Assembly: GCA_014728185.1 (NCBI GenBank)
Contig: WJMB01000143.1
Coordinates: 1-8,930, forward strand
Reading direction: 5' to 3'
DNA length: 8,930 bases
Origin: Candidatus Coatesiibacteriota bacterium
GTDB lineage: Bacteria > RBG-13-66-14
Part shown: positions 5,936 to 8,930 of the stretch, in pieces
Numbering within the stretch: the first letter of the stretch is position 1
Layout: each line of letters begins with the position of its first letter
Notes under the pieces: model-generated
What the model saw: the letters and a program-made list of their open reading frames with translations, nothing else
What the model was told of the DNA's origin: nothing
Database searches by the model: none
Position numbers and translations under genes: made by a program

Positions 5936-7261
5936 CTAGCGCTCGGCCAGAGCAGAGCGTCCCATCGAGCGATAGGTGAAACCCAGCTCGGCGACCTCGG
6001 CGGGGTTGTAGATGTTGCGGCCGTCGGCCAGGCGCGGAGCGCTGAGCAGTCCCTTCACCCGCTCCAGGTCGGCGTCCTTGAACTGGTTCCACTCGGTGAT
6101 CACGGCCAGGGCGTCGGCGCCGTCGCAGGCCGCGTACATCTCGTCGACGATCTCGATGGAGAGGCCGAGTTCATCGAGGGCTTCGGCGGCCGTTTCGGCG
6201 GCCACGGGATCGTAGGCCCGCACGCGGGCGCCCTCGGCGAGGAGCTTTTCGATGACGATCAGCGAGGGAGCCTCGCGCATGTCGTCGGTGTTGGGCTTGA
6301 AGGAGAGGCCCCAGAGGGCGACGGTCCTTCCGGAGAGCTCGCCGTCGAGCAGCTCGCGCAGGCGGTCGACCAGTCGCAGGGGCTGTTGGGCGTTGACGGC
6401 CTCGACGGCGTTGAGGACCTGGAAGTCGTAGCCGTGCTTGGCGGCGGTGTCGATCAGGGCCTTGGTGTCCTTGGGGAAACAGCTTCCACCGTATCCGGCG
6501 CCGGCGTTGAGGAAGGCGCGGCAGATGCGGGAGTCCAGGCCGACGGCGTCGGCGACGGCCTCGACATCGGCGCCGACCAGGTCGCAGATGTTGGCGATCT
6601 CGTTGATGAAGCTGATCTTGGTCGCCAGCAGGGCGTTGGAGGTGTACTTGATCATCTCGGCGGAGAGCCGATCGGTGATGACGATGTTCTTGGTCAGCAC
6701 CCGGTAGAGGGCGGCGACCTTCTCGGCGGCGTACTTGTCATCGGTGCCGATGACCACACGATCGGGCTCCATCGAGTCGCCGATGGCCGAGCCCTCGCGC
6801 AGGAACTCGGGGTTTGAGACCACGCAGAAGGGCGGCTCGCCGCCGGACTCCTCGGCGATGATCGCGGTGACCACGTCGCCGGTGCCCACGGGCACGGTGG
6901 ATTTATTGATGACTATCTTGTCGGGGGCGTCGAGGTTGGCGCCGATGGTCCGGGCCACGCTGCGCACCGCCGAGAGGTCGGCCTCGCCCGAGGGCAGCGG
7001 CGGGGTGCCCACGGCGATGAAGATGATCTCGGCGAAGCGGACGGCCTCGGGCAGCTCGGTTGAAAAGCGCAGGCGTCCGGCGGCGGAGTTGCGCTTGACC
7101 AGTTCCTCCAGGCCGGGTTCGTAGATGGGTATCCGTCCCCGCTTGAGACCGTTGATCTTCTCCTCATCGATGTCGACGCAGAGGACCTCGTTGCCCAGAT
7201 CGGCGAAGCAGGTACCGGTCACCAGGCCCACATAGCCGGTGCCGACGACGGCGAGTTTCAT
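5936..7261 (-). CDS. ugd: UDP-glucose 6-dehydrogenase
   Basis: The product is 441 residues, the usual length. It oxidises UDP-glucose to UDP-glucuronate with two NAD+ in the cytoplasm. The Rossmann motif GTGYVG is at 7-12 and the NAD-selecting VDID at 29-32. KSTVPVGTG is at 120-128 and NPEFLREG at 150-157. Lys205 lies in EMIKYTSNALLA, and the catalytic Cys261 in GAGYGGSCFPKD, with Asp265 following. The C-terminal UDP-binding domain begins around GLSFKPNTDDMREAPS. All key residues are present. The start is fixed by the motif position and by a strong GGAGGT ribosome-binding site at 7266-7271. It begins 24 bases after the pyrE stop, so the two are probably co-transcribed, and its product feeds the downstream decarboxylase. 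Confidence 0.96.
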   Translation of the reverse strand: MKLAVVGTGYVGLVTGTCFADLGNEVLCVDIDEEKINGLKRGRIPIYEPGLEELVKRNSAAGRLRFSTELPEAVRFAEIIFIAVGTPPLPSGEADLSAVRSVARTIGANLDAPDKIVINKSTVPVGTGDVVTAIIAEESGGEPPFCVVSNPEFLREGSAIGDSMEPDRVVIGTDDKYAAEKVAALYRVLTKNIVITDRLSAEMIKYTSNALLATKISFINEIANICDLVGADVEAVADAVGLDSRICRAFLNAGAGYGGSCFPKDTKALIDTAAKHGYDFQVLNAVEAVNAQQPLRLVDRLRELLDGELSGRTVALWGLSFKPNTDDMREAPSLIVIEKLLAEGARVRAYDPVAAETAAEALDELGLSIEIVDEMYAACDGADALAVITEWNQFKDADLERVKGLLSAPRLADGRNIYNPAEVAELGFTYRSMGRSALAER

Positions 7262-7285
7262 GGTTGACCTCCGTGCGACGTTGGT

Positions 7286-7879
7286 CTATAGAGGGGTTGA
7301 GGCGCGGCTGCCGGGCTTGACGGCCTCACCGCCGGCCTTGCAGAGCGGGCAGAGCTCGGGCCGCCAGTTCTCGATGTCCAGGTTTACCAGGGAAACCAGG
7401 GGCAGGCCCAGATCCTGTTTGCGATCCTCGCGGCGGTCGACGATGCAGGCCATCGCCAGGGGCTCGGCTCCCAGGCTGCGGACCAGCTCGATGACCTCGC
7501 GGCCGCTCTTGCCCGTGGTCACCACGTCCTCGACGATCAGCACCCGCTCTCCCGGTTTGAGGGAGAAGCCGCGGCGCAGAGTCATCTCGCCGTCGCGGCG
7601 CTCGGTGAACATGGCGCGCACGTCCAGGGCGCGGCCGGCCTCGTGGCCGATGATCAGGCCGCCCAGGGCCGGCGAGACCACGGCGCTGACCGAGAAGTGG
7701 GGATGGCTGCCGAAGAGGCGCACGGCCAGCGCACGGCCGGCCCGCTCGGCCAGGTGGGGATGCTGCAGGTAACAGGCGCACTGCACGTAGCGGTTGGAGT
7801 GCAGCCCCGAGGAGAGCAGAAAGTGGCCCTCGAGCAAGGCGCCGGCGCTTTTGAGGTCCTGGAGCGGATTGTAGCCCAT
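7286..7879 (-). CDS. pyrE: Orotate phosphoribosyltransferase
   Basis: The product is 197 residues from the chosen start. It makes orotidine 5'-phosphate from orotate and PRPP in pyrimidine synthesis. The PRPP-binding loop VLIVEDVVTTGKS is at 113-125, with the paired acidic residues Glu117-Asp118. LLSSGLHSNRYVQ near 21-33 and FTERRDGEMTLRRGF near 91-105 are typical of the OPRT subgroup that ends in CPLCKAGGEAVKPGSR (177-192), where the two cysteines may bind a metal. The ATG at 7879 gives the family-like N-terminus and has AAGGA eight bases upstream. An in-frame ATG at 7948, with AAGG upstream, would add 23 proline- and charge-rich residues and cannot be excluded. It is the first gene of the pyrE-ugd(-uxs) unit. 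Confidence 0.93.
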   Translation of the reverse strand: MGYNPLQDLKSAGALLEGHFLLSSGLHSNRYVQCACYLQHPHLAERAGRALAVRLFGSHPHFSVSAVVSPALGGLIIGHEAGRALDVRAMFTERRDGEMTLRRGFSLKPGERVLIVEDVVTTGKSGREVIELVRSLGAEPLAMACIVDRREDRKQDLGLPLVSLVNLDIENWRPELCPLCKAGGEAVKPGSRASTPL

Positions 7880-7986
7880 CAATCGAGTCCTTGGTTTCCG
7901 CGTTGGATCGTCGTTATCGTGAAAGGCGCGAGGCGGCGGGGGCGTCATTTAACCTTCAGCTCGCTTCCCCTTCGCATCGTTGCCGC

Positions 7987-8015
7987 ATTATAGCAGACGC
8001 GTTGCGGGTCGACAA
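7987..8015 (-). promoter_or_regulatory. Extended -10 promoter for pyrE-ugd
   Basis: Read on the minus strand, TTGTCG (8010-8015) is followed by a 17-base spacer and a perfect TATAAT (7987-7992). TGC directly before it gives an extended -10. Transcription should start near 7980, leaving a leader of about 100 bases before the pyrE ATG. A start there includes the alternative pyrE ATG at 7948. Confidence 0.85.
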
Positions 8016-8073
8016 TCCATCCTCCTTTCTCACGGGGCCGCAGGTGTCAACGTCTCATGAACTGTATTTATTG

Positions 8074-8089
8074 AGTGACGATTGTCACA
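8074..8089. promoter_or_regulatory. CRP/FNR-family-like palindrome
   Basis: GTGAC, GATT, GTCAC at 8075-8088 is a perfect inverted repeat. It can be read as GTGA-N6-TCAC with A on both flanks, close to the CRP consensus TGTGA-N6-TCACA. It lies about 60 bases upstream of the pyrE -35 and about 180 bases before the DNRLRE gene, so it could serve either. The divergent region 8016-8268 otherwise shows no second clear promoter. Confidence 0.45.
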
Positions 8090-8268
8090 GTTTCTGCGCT
8101 CCACACCGGCTATCCTCTTCTACGTAATCAAAGCTTGGAAGGTGGAAAGGGTCGGCCACGAAGCCAAATCGCGATAAACGACTGTCGACATCGACCCGCA
8201 TCCGGCAGTGTCCGTTGAGCGTTCAAGCCCATTAATAGATGTTCTCATCCATCGCCTGGAGGTAACCA

Positions 8269-8901
8269 ATGCGCAGTACCATCTTGATCATCCTGTCCGC
8301 CCTGCTCTTCCTGGCCGGGTCCGCGGCGGCCGACTATGTCAAGCTCCAGCCCGATCCGAGCACCGGCAAGGACGCCTTCATCAATATCGGTGATCCCGAC
8401 GGCAACTACGGGGACAATGTCAACCTGTGTGTCGCTTCACCGGCCAACTCCGCCGGTTGCACCTTCATCGCCCTGGACAACTATTTCGGCAACACCTGTG
8501 ACGACGCCTACCTGTGGTTCTACGTCGAGACACCGGCCGATCAGGACGACACCGGCCTGCTGATGGGCGCCGTTGACGGCGACTGGCAGGAAACGACGAT
8601 CATCTGGAACAATATGCCCGGGGTTCATGATTCCGAATCGATATCGTACCCGACGCAGGGTTACAATTGGTGGGGTATCAACGTTCAGCCCATCGTCGAG
8701 GACTGGCTCAACGGCACCTACGATAACGACGGCTTCTGCTTCTTCGACAACAGCGGCCCCGGCACGGAGGGCGCCCAGGTTTACTCAAGCGACTTAAGCA
8801 ACGATCCCGACCTGCGACCCTGCCTGAAATTGTACTATTCTCCGGGTACGGAAGTGGAGGAGTCCAGTTGGGGTTCAATCAAGACCTCTGAAACACACTA
8901 G
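8269..8901 (+). CDS. Exported DNRLRE-type domain protein
   Basis: The product is 210 residues. Residues 1-21 (MRSTILIILSALLFLAGSAAA) are a signal peptide, so it is exported. The body resembles the DNRLRE family of beta-sandwich modules in large bacterial surface proteins. It has an N-terminal KDAFINIGDPDGNYGD segment, then WQETTIIWNNMPG, then VQPIVEDWLNGTYDNDGFCFFD and finally a PDLRPCLKLYY strand. These match the usual W.E..ITWNN.P, V..WL.G...N.GF and RP.L.V.Y blocks. Six mature cysteines suggest disulphides. The tail VEESSWGSIKTSETH follows the domain and looks like a separate short signal. Function is probably structural or adhesive. The ribosome-binding site GGAGGT at 8258-8263 fixes the start. 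Stop and next gene's Shine-Dalgarno overlap. Confidence 0.8.
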   Translation: MRSTILIILSALLFLAGSAAADYVKLQPDPSTGKDAFINIGDPDGNYGDNVNLCVASPANSAGCTFIALDNYFGNTCDDAYLWFYVETPADQDDTGLLMGAVDGDWQETTIIWNNMPGVHDSESISYPTQGYNWWGINVQPIVEDWLNGTYDNDGFCFFDNSGPGTEGAQVYSSDLSNDPDLRPCLKLYYSPGTEVEESSWGSIKTSETH

Positions 8902-8909
8902 GGGGAAGC

Positions 8910-8930
8910 ATGAAACACCTTGTCGTACTC
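8910..8930 (+). CDS. Start of a next gene, cut by the window end
   Basis: An ATG at 8910 is preceded by GGGGGAA (8901-8907), which overlaps the stop of the DNRLRE gene. Only seven codons are present (MKHLVVL). The basic, then hydrophobic start fits another signal peptide. The 8-base gap implies co-transcription with the upstream gene. No function can be assigned. Confidence 0.6.

Noticed and set aside
6386..6817. Plus-strand open frame opposite ugd
   Set aside because: This is a shadow of the Ugd coding strand. Its low-complexity Gly/Val/Asp composition is typical of antisense reading of GC-rich genes.
8045..8050. Minus-strand TTGACA as a second pyrE -35
   Set aside because: No acceptable -10 lies 16-18 bases downstream. 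The pair at 7987-8015 explains the promoter better.

Overview
The window looks like part of the chromosome of a GC-rich, uncultured bacterium. Genes have strongly GC-biased third positions and long antisense shadow ORFs. Most exported proteins carry clear signal peptides or a lipobox, and the intergenic stretches are unusually long (about 960, 500 and 560 bases). The protein set (lone exported DUF4159 protein, HEAT-repeat lipoprotein, exported DNRLRE-type protein with a short C-terminal tail) fits candidate-phylum or FCB-like bacteria such as Coatesbacteria. That placement is an impression, not a demonstrated assignment. No phage, transposase, rRNA, tRNA or CRISPR array was seen.

Layout: 1-959 has no convincing gene but holds diverged direct repeats with a period of about 208 bases. 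960-1640 (minus) encodes an exported DUF4159 protein. 1641-2140 is a divergent intergenic region with an operator-like palindrome, a 14-bp tandem duplication and two hairpins. 2141-3646 (plus) encodes a HEAT-repeat lipoprotein ending at a strong terminator. 3717-3956 is a nested inverted-repeat element of about 240 bp. 4205-4639 (plus) encodes a small exported helical protein of unknown family, ending at a second strong terminator.

4708-7879 (minus) is the best understood block, read in the order pyrE, ugd, uxs from an extended -10 promoter at about 7987-8015. Ugd oxidises UDP-glucose to UDP-glucuronate and Uxs decarboxylates this to UDP-xylose, so the two form a nucleotide-sugar route for surface polysaccharide. 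PyrE makes OMP, the precursor of the UTP that feeds UDP-sugar synthesis. A CRP/FNR-like palindrome lies in the divergent region 8016-8268. To its right are an exported DNRLRE-type protein (8269-8901) and the first seven codons of a probable co-transcribed gene.

I found no obvious new multi-gene system. The parts least explained by known features are the nested palindromic element at 3717-3956 and the decayed repeat array at about 190-815.
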